A program made the position numbers and the translations under genes. A stretch of DNA of 64,000 nt from Pedobacter sp. Leaf250 (GTDB lineage Bacteria > Bacteroidota > Bacteroidia > Sphingobacteriales > Sphingobacteriaceae): contig NZ_CAKLBU010000003.1 in NCBI RefSeq assembly GCF_920984735.1, forward strand, positions 1-64,000, in the 5' to 3' direction. This document shows, piece after piece, positions 10,501-20,001 of this stretch. How positions within the stretch are numbered: the stretch's first letter is position 1; the number at the start of each line of letters is the position of its first letter. Below the pieces are notes generated by a model, which made no database searches, was not told where the DNA came from, and saw only the letters and a program-made list of their open reading frames with translations.

Positions 10501-10539
10501 GAAAGATAAAATCATACTGAAGAGTAGTTTTTTCATCAA
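7531..10539 (-). CDS. SusC/RagA family TonB-dependent transporter
   Basis: Outer-membrane TonB-dependent channel of 1002 residues that forms a complex with the SusD lipoprotein behind it. The signal peptide ends at about residue 21 (LISLAFAQ). It is followed by a carboxypeptidase-regulatory-like domain (GKVTSSTAGPLPGVSVYVKG, residues 27-105), the SusC signature DVVVVGYGTQNRRDVTGS, a plug domain (about 120-230, SMEVLKDAASAAIYGARGSN) and a long beta-barrel ending in an aromatic-rich strand (TITFGVNIGL). There is no STN domain, so no sign of anti-sigma signalling. The pair has no associated hydrolase or regulator in the same direction. The nearest regulator is the hybrid sensor at 11.1 kb, on the other strand. 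Confidence 0.94.
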   Translation of the reverse strand: MMKKLLFSMILSFGLISLAFAQDKVISGKVTSSTAGPLPGVSVYVKGAAANGTQTDATGAYKLSVPNDARTLVFTFIGFKTKEIAISGANISTNLEEENTTLSDVVVVGYGTQNRRDVTGSIAKITSADFKDRPIATIESALQGKAPGVFINSSSGKLGQALQIRVRGISSISASNQPLFVIDGVPIVSDALGTYTEADNPLAAISPDDIESMEVLKDAASAAIYGARGSNGVVLITTKKGKQGRTNIDFGYYAGFSDPTRKGEFLNATQYKQLMEESFKNIDYDGYANSSELWADYTGTNDWDGTADANWVDASFRRGHVQQYNININGGDAKTRFLISGNYSNNDGIIVSNRYVRTGGRMSLDHTVSKFLDIGGAINISKVDNYRIPTDNAFSNPLQLNALPPIQPIYDASGELNNNTVYYNSLIDIANGSNLSTTYRTFANAYASLKITSDLVFRSEYGFDFNNLEEEQYLGSKTQDGGSTSGYGNDYNAKSINFNTNNTLNYTKVFNEKHNLNLLGGFTFQDTKFRYGTVTGTGFPSDRFVKIASAATISSGSSFETEYSFVSYLARVNYKYDDKYLVSASVRTDGSSRFGANNRYGTFPAASLGWIATNEDFLKKSTWVSLLKVRASYGLTGNAEIGNFASRTLYGGVNYAGTAGTLPNQLGDPNLTWENTSNFNIGLDFGFLSDRITGTIEAYKKKTTDLLLNVPIAATNGFTSITQNIGDMQNKGLEFSLNTRNFVGEFKWTTSFNIAFNRNKILRLVDGQPIFTGGRFLGRIAEGEPFGYFYGKAYAGVDPSNGDAIYYLDASRTATTNNYNTAQNQKIGDPNAKYYGGFGNRFSYKNFDLDIQTQFVQGNDIYNMAGGFQSANGDYFDNQTIDQLNYWTTSNRITTIPQPRFDSANGTRPSSRYIQDGSYLRIKSVVFGYNLPKEFINKYKLQNVRIYASAQNLFTITGYNGYDPEVNTPAGSSLQTNNIQIGHDFYTPPQARTITFGVNIGL

Positions 10540-10733
10540 ATTTTAGTTTTAGTTTATAATGTTTAACTGTTTAGGAAATGATAATTCAATGTAACGAAAA
10601 TTATATACAAAACATTTAAGAATAATTTGATTTAACAATTAATATCGTTTGTGAGTCTCGTTTCGAAACAAAAATTGGAATTACCTGTTTATAAACTATA
10701 ACATAATTTGATTTACTTAAAATAAATGTCAAA

Positions 10734-10919
10734 ATGGATAAGTTAGAAATTAAAGGAAAGTGGAACGAAATAAAAGGAAAAGTTAAACAAGCCTATGCAG
10801 ATTTAACTGACGATGATTTGAAGCACGATGAGGGACAGGATGATGAGTTGTTAGGGAAGTTGCAACAGAAAACCGGTAAAGGAAGAGATGAATTGGTTAA
10901 GTGGATTAACTCCTTATAA
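10734..10919 (+). CDS. CsbD family stress-response protein
   Basis: Small 61-residue hydrophilic protein starting [20 protein letters not shown], the hallmark of the CsbD family. It then has the [20 protein letters not shown] segment and C-terminal [15 protein letters not shown]. CsbD proteins are cytoplasmic, induced by general stress in several bacteria, and of unknown mechanism. The gene stands alone, between a divergent susC and the hybrid sensor gene, with its own terminator just after the stop. Family assignment is firm; the physiological role is not. Confidence 0.9.
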   Translation: MDKLEIKGKWNEIKGKVKQAYADLTDDDLKHDEGQDDELLGKLQQKTGKGRDELVKWINSL

Positions 10920-10936
10920 TTAATTTGCGATTAATG

Positions 10937-10970
10937 AAACAGGCGGTCAAATTGATCGCCTGTTTTGTTT
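10937..10970 (+). terminator. Intrinsic terminator after the csbD-like gene
   Basis: A stem formed by AAACAGGCGGTCAA and TTGATCGCCTGTTT (one G-T pair) is followed by TTGTTT, 17 bases beyond the stop codon. Confidence 0.85.
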
Positions 10971-11002
10971 AAGGCTTATTTCTCTAAGCTAATTCGATTT
11001 TT

Positions 11003-11031
11003 TTTGAGTAATTTTAAGCTTCCTATATTTA
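11003..11031 (+). promoter_or_regulatory. Candidate Bacteroidota-type promoter of the hybrid sensor gene
   Basis: TTTG at 11003-11006 and TATATTTA at 11024-11031 resemble the Bacteroidota -33/-7 elements TTTG and TAnnTTTG. Spacing is 17 bases, a little short of the usual 19-21. The ATG at 11066 would leave a leader of about 29 bases. This is a pattern match only. Confidence 0.4.
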
Positions 11032-11065
11032 TAGCCAAATAAGCTGTTCCAATCGCAAGCCCATT

Positions 11066-14000
11066 ATGAGTAAAGTGTTTGTAGCCTTTTTAATTTTGTT
11101 GAGGTTTGTTTCCTTGGAGCATGTTTATGCTGATGATGTAAAACCAAAAACATCGTTTTATTATCGCCAGCTCGATAATCGAAACGGATTATCAAACAGC
11201 TCCATCAACTCCATATTTCAAGATAAAGACCAGCTTTTATGGATAGGCACCTGGGATGGTTTGAACAGATATGATGGCGCACATTTCAGTGTATACAACC
11301 ACAATATCGATAAAATAGAAAACAGCATAGGCAGCAATGTAATTTTATCCATTAAGGAAGATCAGAAAAACAACATTTGGATAAATACCATCGGTGGTAT
11401 CTCTCGTTACAATAAAACGGCAGGAAAATTTAGTCGTTATTTCTATAAAAATACATCTCCACAAAAAATACGGGAAAACGAATACGACCTCATCATCAGT
11501 AACAATGGAATGGTCTTTTGCTTTTCTGCCAACGGGATTTTAAGTAAATACAATTTCGAGAAGGATCAATTTATACCCTATCAAAAGTTTAAAAATGATG
11601 AAATTATCGTTAAGATGTGTTTTGTAGGTGATCAGCTCTGGTACCTCAATAAATCTGGTAAACTCATATTGGCACAGGTTGGTGAAAAGGAATTGCGGAC
11701 TGTGAAAACGATTGCTATCGCTAACGGAATAAGCAATTTTTTTAATACCAATGGAAAAATCATTTTTTCAACCAATAACGATAATCATTTTGTAATAGAT
11801 AAAAATTTTGCTGCACAGCCACTTAACTGGTCTACAAAAAAAATTAGGGCAATTACTTTATATAAATCCAATTACATAGTAGCGTGGGAAAACCAAGGTT
11901 TAAGTGTTTTCGATCAGGATTTCAGAGTCTCAAATTTTCTAAAAACTGAAGTTGCCGCTGTCGAAAATCTTAAAATAACGGCTCTAAACGTTGGTCACGA
12001 TCATGTATTATGGTTAGGTACAGATGGTAATGGTTTGATTCAGATATATCCAAAGGATAACTTTTTCGGTTTGTTAACTAAAATAAATGGTACAAACATT
12101 AATAAACCAATAAGGGCTTTTACAGAGGAGAATGGAAATTTATGGGTAGGAACAAAAGGAAATGGTGTTTTAGTTTTTAATAATTTTTGGGCAGAAAAGA
12201 AAACCACTACCAAACCGCGAAAAATTGATGTAAGCACAGGCTTGGAAAATAATTCTGTATTTGCTATTCAAAAAGGTGCCAACCAATTCATCTATATCGG
12301 CACTGATGGTAGAGGGCTCTCAGTTTTTGATTTGAAATCAAATAAACTTTTTAACTGGAAAGATATTCAGAACACCAATAAGCTTCCAGAATTTAAGTCG
12401 GTTTATTCTACTATTCAAGATCAGGATGGATCTATTTGGATGGGTACCAGTGGTTATGGCTTGGTTCATCTTAATGTTGTTCGAAATTCAGATCAATCCA
12501 TCTCCATACAACATTTCAAGCAATATTATTCCTCATCAGCAGAAAAAAACGGACCTGTTAATGATATTATTTATGCCTTGGCGCAAGGAAAAGACGATCG
12601 CCTGTGGATTGCTTGCCGCTATGGCGGATTAAGTGTTCTCAATAAGAAAACAGGTCTATTTAAAACCTATAAGGCTTTTGGGTACGAAGGCAGTTTAACG
12701 CACAGTGATGTTTTATCGTTATTTTATGACAGTAAAAACCGATTATGGATTGGCACAAGTTATGGTTTAAATTATTTATCGTTCGAGGAATCGTTAAAGG
12801 ATAAACCGAAATTTATAAAAATTACAACTGATAAAGGACTGCCCAATAATACCATTCATGCCATTCAGGAAGATGTATCGGGGAATATTTGGCTAAGTAC
12901 CAATAAAGGTTTGGCCAAAATAAACCCCGCAAACAATAGCATAGCCAATTATCAGGAAAGCGATGGTTTGCAAAGTAACGAGTTTAGTGATGGGGCAGCT
13001 TTCAAAGCAGCAAACAATAACTTGCTTTTTGGTGGTATTTATGGTTTCAATTACTTTATGCCTAAAAATATTATCGAAAACACTAAACAACCAAACTTAT
13101 TAATTTCCGATTTACAACTTGGTGGTAGAGAGTTTCAAAACAATCAATATCTAATTGTTAAGGCAAAACAGCAAAGCATTTCAACATTTGATTTGGAGCG
13201 GAAAAGCAATTTTTTTCAATTTTCGTTTAATGCACTAAACTATTTCAATGCATCTAAAAACGAATTTGCTTATAAACTAAAAGGTCTCGATCAAAGTTGG
13301 AGGTACACCGGCACCGATGGCAAAATCGCCTACTACAATATTCCGCCAGGGAAGTACGAACTATTGGTGCGATGGAGCAATGGCGAAGGAATTTGGACAA
13401 AAGATGTTGTTGCGCTAAAACTGGATGTTAAACAGTATTTCTGGCTTACCTATCCGGCTTATGGGTTTTATCTCTTGCTTTTAATTATTGGAGGATATGC
13501 TTTTCACTTGTACCGAAAAAACAAGTTGGAGATGAAATTTAAGTTAGAGCGTGAATCCTTATTTAGGCAAAAAGACGAGGAGGTTCATTTACAGCGGATT
13601 AATTTTTTTACCAATATTGCACACGAAATTCAAACGCCACTAACGCTTATTTTAGGTTCGGTTGAGCATTTTATGCAAAAACGTAATGCGCTTGATAAAT
13701 CGATAGACAAGAATTATTTCCTTTCCTTGGTGCATCAGCATACTGCCCGCCTAACGTATTTAGTACAGCAACTATTAGAGTTTAGAAAAGCCGAAGCTGG
13801 CTATTTAACCCGTAGCGATGATTATTTCGACATTAGTAAATTGTTAAACAGTTTAACTCAACTTTTTTTGCCAGCCGCCGAAAAAAATTATCAAACTTTT
13901 TTAAGGGAAATTCAACAGGGGATAGCAGGTTTTATTGATAAGGATAAATTTGAGAAAGTGCTGTTTAACTTATTATCAAATGCCTTTAAGCATTCTGGAA

Positions 14001-15196
14001 AAGCGCAGAAAATTATTTTTAAAGCCAATTATAATATTGATAGCCAGGATTTGGAAATTGTGGTAGGCAACTCGGGTTGCCAGCTTAAAGAAGCAGATTT
14101 AAAGCATATTTTTAAGGAATTTTATATTGGTGGTGGTAATCAATTTGAAAAACAGAGTACGGGTATTGGCTTAGCTTTTACTAAGGAATTAATTTCTATA
14201 ATGGATGGAAATATTCATGTCTTTTTAGAAGATGATTGGATTTATTTCAACTTTAAATTAAAACTACAGCAATCAATAGAGGGTAAAGAAAATGAAGTTG
14301 TGGCATCGGCACCTTCTTATTTATTCGAATCGATTTTAAAACCTTATCACGAGGATTCGGCTGAAGAAAATAATAAAGTAGCTTTAATTGATGATTTAAA
14401 AGGATTTGCCCCTTCGAGTATTTTAATTGTGGAAGATGATGCTTCTCTACGTTTCTTGATTCGAAATATTTTAAAAGATCTGTATGTTGTTTATGAGGCA
14501 GAAAATGGTAAATCGGCGCTGGAATTTTTAAAAAATAATACTCCAGATATTATCATCAGCGATGTCATGATGCCAGATATGGATGGACTAGAACTTTGCA
14601 AACACATTAAAACAGCGCCAGCAACCTGTCACATTCCATTTATTATGTTATCGGCCAAAGGAACCGAAGAAAGTAAAATTGAGGGTTACGAAACCGGTGC
14701 TGATGCTTATATCTCAAAACCTTTCCATGTAAACTACTTGCAAATGCGTGTTCGAAAGCTATTGGATTATCGGAATCGCATGAATCATCTGATTAAAGAC
14801 AGAAATATTAATAATCAATTTGTGGATGTTGATTTGGAACAGGGTGATAAGGAATTCTTAAATGCATTGGTAAAAGCGGTGGAAGATAATTTAGCCGAAC
14901 CAGATTTGGATGCTTCGAAATTGGAAGATGTTTTATGCATCAGCAAAATGCAGTTGTATCGAAAACTCAAAACCCTCGCTGGAATGACACCCTCTGAATT
15001 CATCAAAAGAATTCGGTTGAAACATGCTGCGGTTTTGCTGCAAAATTCTAAACTTAATGTTTCTGAAATTTTCTATTTAACGGGTTTTAATAACAAGTCT
15101 TACTTTTTTAGGGAGTTTAAAAAGATCTATCATTTAGCACCAAATGATTATCGGCAGAAACAACACGAAGGAACTGAAACTAAAGAAATTTTCTAA
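11066..15196 (+). CDS. Hybrid two-component system sensor/regulator (HTCS)
   Basis: Single-protein sensor and transcription factor of 1376 residues that usually controls the adjacent polysaccharide utilisation locus. A signal peptide (about residues 1-22) leads into periplasmic two-component propeller repeats (LLWIGTWDGLNRYDG, IWINTIGGISRYN, LWIGTSYGLNYLS and others), then a Y_Y_Y domain to about residue 790. A transmembrane helix follows near 793-812. Cytoplasmic parts are HisKA with phospho-acceptor H853 (NIAHEIQTPLTL), an HATPase with N box (LFNLLSNAFKHSG) and G box (STGIGLAF), a receiver with D1166 (DVMMPDMDG) and the SKPF lysine, and an AraC-type DNA-binding domain (about 1265-1376). All key residues are present, so it should be active. 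It sits upstream of susC and the GH130 genes, the likely target. Confidence 0.95.
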   Translation: MSKVFVAFLILLRFVSLEHVYADDVKPKTSFYYRQLDNRNGLSNSSINSIFQDKDQLLWIGTWDGLNRYDGAHFSVYNHNIDKIENSIGSNVILSIKEDQKNNIWINTIGGISRYNKTAGKFSRYFYKNTSPQKIRENEYDLIISNNGMVFCFSANGILSKYNFEKDQFIPYQKFKNDEIIVKMCFVGDQLWYLNKSGKLILAQVGEKELRTVKTIAIANGISNFFNTNGKIIFSTNNDNHFVIDKNFAAQPLNWSTKKIRAITLYKSNYIVAWENQGLSVFDQDFRVSNFLKTEVAAVENLKITALNVGHDHVLWLGTDGNGLIQIYPKDNFFGLLTKINGTNINKPIRAFTEENGNLWVGTKGNGVLVFNNFWAEKKTTTKPRKIDVSTGLENNSVFAIQKGANQFIYIGTDGRGLSVFDLKSNKLFNWKDIQNTNKLPEFKSVYSTIQDQDGSIWMGTSGYGLVHLNVVRNSDQSISIQHFKQYYSSSAEKNGPVNDIIYALAQGKDDRLWIACRYGGLSVLNKKTGLFKTYKAFGYEGSLTHSDVLSLFYDSKNRLWIGTSYGLNYLSFEESLKDKPKFIKITTDKGLPNNTIHAIQEDVSGNIWLSTNKGLAKINPANNSIANYQESDGLQSNEFSDGAAFKAANNNLLFGGIYGFNYFMPKNIIENTKQPNLLISDLQLGGREFQNNQYLIVKAKQQSISTFDLERKSNFFQFSFNALNYFNASKNEFAYKLKGLDQSWRYTGTDGKIAYYNIPPGKYELLVRWSNGEGIWTKDVVALKLDVKQYFWLTYPAYGFYLLLLIIGGYAFHLYRKNKLEMKFKLERESLFRQKDEEVHLQRINFFTNIAHEIQTPLTLILGSVEHFMQKRNALDKSIDKNYFLSLVHQHTARLTYLVQQLLEFRKAEAGYLTRSDDYFDISKLLNSLTQLFLPAAEKNYQTFLREIQQGIAGFIDKDKFEKVLFNLLSNAFKHSGKAQKIIFKANYNIDSQDLEIVVGNSGCQLKEADLKHIFKEFYIGGGNQFEKQSTGIGLAFTKELISIMDGNIHVFLEDDWIYFNFKLKLQQSIEGKENEVVASAPSYLFESILKPYHEDSAEENNKVALIDDLKGFAPSSILIVEDDASLRFLIRNILKDLYVVYEAENGKSALEFLKNNTPDIIISDVMMPDMDGLELCKHIKTAPATCHIPFIMLSAKGTEESKIEGYETGADAYISKPFHVNYLQMRVRKLLDYRNRMNHLIKDRNINNQFVDVDLEQGDKEFLNALVKAVEDNLAEPDLDASKLEDVLCISKMQLYRKLKTLAGMTPSEFIKRIRLKHAAVLLQNSKLNVSEIFYLTGFNNKSYFFREFKKIYHLAPNDYRQKQHEGTETKEIF

Positions 15197-15289
15197 TCAA
15201 AATGTCTTTAAATGGCATTTTTGCAACAATAGTGAACTAAAATGTTATTATAGTACACTCTTCGTACACCCTCTACATCTATATTTGCT

Positions 15290-15297
15290 CTCAATCA
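15290..15297 (+). promoter_or_regulatory. Candidate -7 element upstream of susC
   Basis: TATATTTG matches the Bacteroidota -7 consensus TAnnTTTG exactly. It lies 13 bases before the susC ATG at 15311, implying a very short leader. No convincing -33 TTTG was found upstream, as would fit an HTCS-activated promoter. Low confidence. Confidence 0.3.
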
Positions 15298-15310
15298 AAT
15301 ATAAATTTTT

Positions 15311-18300
15311 ATGAAAAAAAACAGACGTATCTATGCATCGTTGGTTTTCTTGTTTTTAGCCGTTACGGGTTTTACAAGTTATGCGCAAACTAAAATTACA
15401 GGTAAGGTTACTGATGAAACTAATCAGCCTTTGCCTGGTGTTGTGGTAATGCAAACCAACACTCAAAACAAAACTTCAACCGACGGAAATGGAGTTTATG
15501 TTTTAACGCTTCAGGCGGGTTCAGCTCAAACTTTAACTTTCACTTATATTGGCTATAATGCCACAACTTTATCACCAACAGGTGGAAATTTAAATATTTC
15601 TCTCAAACCAGCTTCACAATCGTTAAGTGATGTAGTTGTGGTGGGTTACACCTCGCAGAAGAAAGCTTCAATTACAGGTTCGGTTGCAACGGTTGATATG
15701 AACGATTTGCAAAAAACCAGAATTGTTGATGTTGCCCAGGCACTTCAAGGTCAGGTAGCAGGTGTATTTGTTGCGGCAAATACTGGTGCTCCCGGTGATG
15801 GAATTAAACTTAGAATCAGGGGAGAAGGAACACTTGGAAATAATGATGTACTGTATGTAATTGATGGTGTGCCTACACGCGATATTTCTTTTTTAAATCA
15901 AAGCGATGTTAAATCGATGACGGTTTTAAAGGATGCTGCGGCAGGAGCAATTTATGGTTCGAGAGCGGCAAATGGCGTTGTGGTTATCACGACTATTAGT
16001 GGAGCAAAAGGCAAAGCAAATCTTAATGTAGAATATTTTGCAGGCTTTCATCAGGCTACAAACTTACCTAAAATGTTAAATGCAGATCAATATTTAACGA
16101 TTAAAGATAGGGCATGGCACAACACTTTAGGTAATGCGGCAAATGCAGTTAGTCCTTACCAAGCGGCAAGAAGCAGAACAGACTTAGCTGATACCGATTG
16201 GTTGGATGAATTGTTCGAAACCGGTAAATCTAAAAATCTTCAGGCTTCAGTTAACGGAGGATCAGATAATGTTCAGTATTTAATTTCAACCGGCTACTAC
16301 AAACAAGATGGTATTGTGGTTCAAAATCATGATGGTTATGAACGTTTCAACTTCAGATCGAATGTAAACGCCAATGTAACAGATCGTTTTAAAGTAGGTA
16401 CAAACCTTCAGTTAAGCTTTGCAAAGCAAGATAAATTATCATCAAGTGGTGATGTTCCAGGCGTGATTCGTCATGCATTGTTGCGCCCACCTGTTTTGGG
16501 TGTTTACAAAAAAGTAACCGATCCAACTTATTCTGCAGCCAACCCTTATACCGATTTGCCTTTCTACACTGGTAACAATAATGGTTGGGACAAAAATTTC
16601 GAGTTCAGTTCGAATCCAATTGCCATTGTAAATTTCACTAACGATAAGCGTAAAACGTTCCAAACTTTTGGTAATCTATATGCTGAATATGCTTTCTTGA
16701 GCGATAAATCTTTAACTTTTAGATCGAGTGTTGGTGTTGATATTAGTTTTTCTCACAATAAAAACTTCGCCCAAAACTATGGCGATGATAATGATAACAA
16801 TCCTGATGAACTTTATCCAGGAAAGGGAAGAAATAATAAGCCTAACAATTTAGATGAAAATAGAGGTGAGGTAATGAACTTTACTTTTACCAATACTTTA
16901 AATTATGTAAAAACATTTGCTCAAAAACACAATGTAAATTTCTTATTGGGTGCTGAAAATATTTCAAGCAAATCATCGGCGATTGGTGGGAGCAGACAGA
17001 ATTTCGATAAAAGCACTTCGGGTTTTCAATATTTAGATTATGGAAGCTTAACCAATATTTACAATTCTGGTTCGGCCAGCGAATTTAATTTAGTGTCGTT
17101 TTTTGGAAGTGGAACTTATAATTTTGATAACAAATATTTTGCTACTGCAACTTTAAGAGCTGATGGTTCATCACGCTTCGGACCGACTAATAAATGGGGT
17201 TACTTCCCGTCAGCATCTGCTGGATGGATTATTTCAAATGAGGAATTTATGAAAAGTGCCCAATGGATTTCTGAATTAAAATTAAGAGGAAGTTGGGGAC
17301 AGGCTGGTAATCAGGAGATTCCAAATAATACCTATCAAACTTTGGTTTCAGAATCTGGAGGCATAGTAAATGTTGTACGTTATGGTAACCCCGATGTGAA
17401 ATGGGAAACCACTACGCAAACCAACTTTGGTATCGATTTCGGTGTGCTTAAAAACAGATTATCATTCACTGCTGATTATTTTATAAAGAAAACCGATGAT
17501 ATTTTGTTAACGGTTGGCTTACCAGCAGTTTCTGTAGGTGTAATCGATCGTACTTATGTTAATGCCGGAGAAGTAACCAATAAAGGTTTCGAGTTTGGTT
17601 TAAATTTCAGAAATCAGGAGCATGCCTTCAAATATAATGTAAATGCAAACATCGCTACATTAACAAACCGCGTAAATAAACTGCAAGAGTTTGTTAAAAA
17701 TATTAATGATGATAGAACACATACCAGAACAGAGGCCGGGCAACCAATTAACTCTTATTTCGGTTTAGTTTTCGATGGTATTTATCAAACTCCGGCTGAA
17801 GTTAGCAGTTATTTATATTCAAATGCAAATGGTGCTTTGCCAGGCGATATTAGGTTTAAAGATTTAAATGGCGATGGACAGATTAATGCCGACGATAGAA
17901 CATTCATTGGTAATCCTGTTCCGAAATTAACTTATGGTTTTGCTTTTTCATCATCGTATAAAAAATTCGATTTCTCGTTCTTGCTGCAAGGTGTGCAAGG
18001 TGTAGATCGTTACAATGATTTAAAACAGATTATCAATTTCGATAGTCGCCCTTTTAACTCTATGACATCTGTTTTGGATAGCTGGAATGGTCCGGGTACA
18101 AGCAACACTTTACCTCGTGTAACCTTTAACAACAATGGTGGCGGCAACGTATCGAGCGTATTTGTTGAAGATGCATCGTATTTAAGATTAAAAAATATCG
18201 AGGTTGGATATACTTTTGATGTGAAGCAGATTGGTGTTAGAAATGTTCGTTTATATGCATCAGGTCAAAACCTTTTAACTGTAACAGATTATACAGGTTT

Positions 18301-18385
18301 AGATCCAGAGTCTACCTCATTAATAGATCAAGGAACTTATCCGCAATCGAAAGCATTTATTGTTGGATTAAAAATTAGTCTGTAA
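15311..18385 (+). CDS. SusC/RagA family TonB-dependent transporter (HTCS/GH130 locus)
   Basis: Outer-membrane importer of 1024 residues. The signal peptide ends near residue 25 (GFTSYAQ). A carboxypeptidase-regulatory-like domain (KITGKVTDETNQPLPGVVVM) is followed by the signature DVVVVGYTSQKKASITGS, the plug domain (VLKDAAAGAIYGSRAANG) and a TonB-dependent barrel with FKDLNGDGQINADDRTFIG near residue 860, finishing at AFIVGLKISL. It is the first gene after the hybrid sensor and pairs with the SusD gene 21 bases downstream. The glycan is unknown. The GH130 and MFS genes behind it suggest a mannoside-type or other beta-linked oligosaccharide. Confidence 0.94.
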   Translation: MKKNRRIYASLVFLFLAVTGFTSYAQTKITGKVTDETNQPLPGVVVMQTNTQNKTSTDGNGVYVLTLQAGSAQTLTFTYIGYNATTLSPTGGNLNISLKPASQSLSDVVVVGYTSQKKASITGSVATVDMNDLQKTRIVDVAQALQGQVAGVFVAANTGAPGDGIKLRIRGEGTLGNNDVLYVIDGVPTRDISFLNQSDVKSMTVLKDAAAGAIYGSRAANGVVVITTISGAKGKANLNVEYFAGFHQATNLPKMLNADQYLTIKDRAWHNTLGNAANAVSPYQAARSRTDLADTDWLDELFETGKSKNLQASVNGGSDNVQYLISTGYYKQDGIVVQNHDGYERFNFRSNVNANVTDRFKVGTNLQLSFAKQDKLSSSGDVPGVIRHALLRPPVLGVYKKVTDPTYSAANPYTDLPFYTGNNNGWDKNFEFSSNPIAIVNFTNDKRKTFQTFGNLYAEYAFLSDKSLTFRSSVGVDISFSHNKNFAQNYGDDNDNNPDELYPGKGRNNKPNNLDENRGEVMNFTFTNTLNYVKTFAQKHNVNFLLGAENISSKSSAIGGSRQNFDKSTSGFQYLDYGSLTNIYNSGSASEFNLVSFFGSGTYNFDNKYFATATLRADGSSRFGPTNKWGYFPSASAGWIISNEEFMKSAQWISELKLRGSWGQAGNQEIPNNTYQTLVSESGGIVNVVRYGNPDVKWETTTQTNFGIDFGVLKNRLSFTADYFIKKTDDILLTVGLPAVSVGVIDRTYVNAGEVTNKGFEFGLNFRNQEHAFKYNVNANIATLTNRVNKLQEFVKNINDDRTHTRTEAGQPINSYFGLVFDGIYQTPAEVSSYLYSNANGALPGDIRFKDLNGDGQINADDRTFIGNPVPKLTYGFAFSSSYKKFDFSFLLQGVQGVDRYNDLKQIINFDSRPFNSMTSVLDSWNGPGTSNTLPRVTFNNNGGGNVSSVFVEDASYLRLKNIEVGYTFDVKQIGVRNVRLYASGQNLLTVTDYTGLDPESTSLIDQGTYPQSKAFIVGLKISL

Positions 18386-18406
18386 ATCTTTTTTGCAAAA
18401 AATATT

Positions 18407-19891
18407 ATGAAAAGAATATTATTTATAAGCGCAATGTTTAGTGTATTAACATTCGCAGGTTGCAAAAAGCAACTTACTACCGAAGCGATAGGTTTAACAA
18501 CTTTAGAGCAGGTAAATACAACGCCCACATTAGGAACCGTAGAAAACTCAGTTAATTCTGCTTATCAGCTGTTATCAAACCGCTTAAATATTTTAGCACA
18601 ATGGGATTGGGCAGGAGGTTTGGTTTTTCAAAATGATTTGGTGATGCAGGATATCGCATCGGATGATATGGAGAAAAAATGGAATCCTGATGGCGACCAG
18701 CCTTGGATGGATGATGTGAATAATTTCACTTTCACTTCAACCAATGGTGGCCCAAATGGATTGTGGAAATACGATTATGAAGGTATCAAGCGATTAAATA
18801 TTGCCATAGAGTTATTAACCAAAACAGATATTGAAGCCATTACCGGAATTACTACTGCCCGTAAAAATCAACTATTGGGCGAAGCTTATTTCTTAAGATC
18901 GTACTATTATTTTTCTTTGGTAACCAATTTTGGCGATGTGCCACTAATTTTAAAACCGGTAAGCACTTACCAGGAAGCTTTCGAAGTTGCCGTTAGAGCA
19001 GATAGAAATTTAGTATGGGATAGAATTAAATCTGATTTGAATTTATCGAAAGGATTGTTGCCAAACGCAAAATACAGTTCTTCAACCGAGAGATGGAGAG
19101 CAAACAAAGGTTCGGCAATTGCTTTGCAAGCCAAAGCTGCGCTTTACACCGAGAAATGGGCAGACGTGATAACGAGTGTAAATGAACTGCAAGGCTTGGG
19201 CTTCTACAGTTTAAATAGTAATTATTTCGATAGCTTTAATCAAACGAAGGAATTTGCCGAGAACGAGAATATATTTGTTTATGATCATCAATCAAACCAG
19301 AATCCACTTAAAGGAAATGGTATTTGCGCACCATTGGGCTGGGGTTTCTTTGCGCCAAGTACCGATTTTTTAAATGCTTTTGAAGCAAATGATCCCAGGA
19401 AACTTTACACTGTAGATGCGCCAAATCAAAACGTAAATAAACTATTGGGTAGCACAAACGGATCGAATAAAGGAAATGATGATGCTGCTAATAATAAAAT
19501 TTATATCAGATATGCTGACGTTTTATTATGGAAAGCTGAAGCGCAAAATGAGTTAGGCCAATATGCCGAGGCGGTTTCTATTATCAACCAAATTAGAGCC
19601 AGAGCCAGAACAAGTGTAAGTGCTTTAGGTGTAATGCCGCCAGCCGGAACATTGCCAGATCGTGCAGCTTCAACTGATAAGGCAACAATCAAAAACTGGT
19701 TAATTTCTGAACGTAGAATAGAATTGGGTTTCGAATCGCAAAGAATGTTGGATCTTAAACGTTGGAAATTAGCCAAAACAGTAATGACTGCCAAAGGCAA
19801 AAACTTCCAGGATAAACATTATTTATATCCACTACCACAAGCTGAAGTAGATGCTTCTGCAGGAACACTAAAACAAAACCCAGGTTACTAA
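18407..19891 (+). CDS. SusD/RagB family outer-membrane lipoprotein (HTCS/GH130 locus)
   Basis: Glycan-binding lipoprotein of 494 residues. The signal peptide ends at lipobox FAGC with lipidated C19 followed by KKQ. The SusD fold shows in KNQLLGEAYFLRSYYYFSLV near residue 160, the RYADVLLWKAEAQNELGQYAEAVSIINQIRARA region, and the C-terminal SERRIELGFESQRMLDLKRWK motif ending KQNPGY. It lies 21 bases after its susC partner. The segment LAQWDWAGGLVFQNDLVMQD near residue 65 gives a tryptophan/aspartate-rich stretch, but I cannot tell whether it is the binding site. Confidence 0.94.
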   Translation: MKRILFISAMFSVLTFAGCKKQLTTEAIGLTTLEQVNTTPTLGTVENSVNSAYQLLSNRLNILAQWDWAGGLVFQNDLVMQDIASDDMEKKWNPDGDQPWMDDVNNFTFTSTNGGPNGLWKYDYEGIKRLNIAIELLTKTDIEAITGITTARKNQLLGEAYFLRSYYYFSLVTNFGDVPLILKPVSTYQEAFEVAVRADRNLVWDRIKSDLNLSKGLLPNAKYSSSTERWRANKGSAIALQAKAALYTEKWADVITSVNELQGLGFYSLNSNYFDSFNQTKEFAENENIFVYDHQSNQNPLKGNGICAPLGWGFFAPSTDFLNAFEANDPRKLYTVDAPNQNVNKLLGSTNGSNKGNDDAANNKIYIRYADVLLWKAEAQNELGQYAEAVSIINQIRARARTSVSALGVMPPAGTLPDRAASTDKATIKNWLISERRIELGFESQRMLDLKRWKLAKTVMTAKGKNFQDKHYLYPLPQAEVDASAGTLKQNPGY

Positions 19892-20001
19892 TCGTTAATT
19901 ATTTGTTGTTTGTTATTGATTTGGCAAGCAGCAATTAATTTTTATAAAACGCTATTCAAGTCGGTTTTTACTGGCTATTGGATAACTATTCCCTAAATAT
20001 T

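Noticed and set aside
16645..16660. TAAAACGTTCC within the second susC as a further LacI-type site
   Set aside because: It lies inside coding sequence, keeps only the left half of the palindrome and is in a locus with its own HTCS.
19978..20001. Upstream TTG start for the GH130 gene
   Set aside because: It would add eight residues with no conserved content; ATG at 20002 fits the usual family start. The same reasoning was used for surE (27556), the third SusC (30087), its SusD (33262) and lacI (35093).
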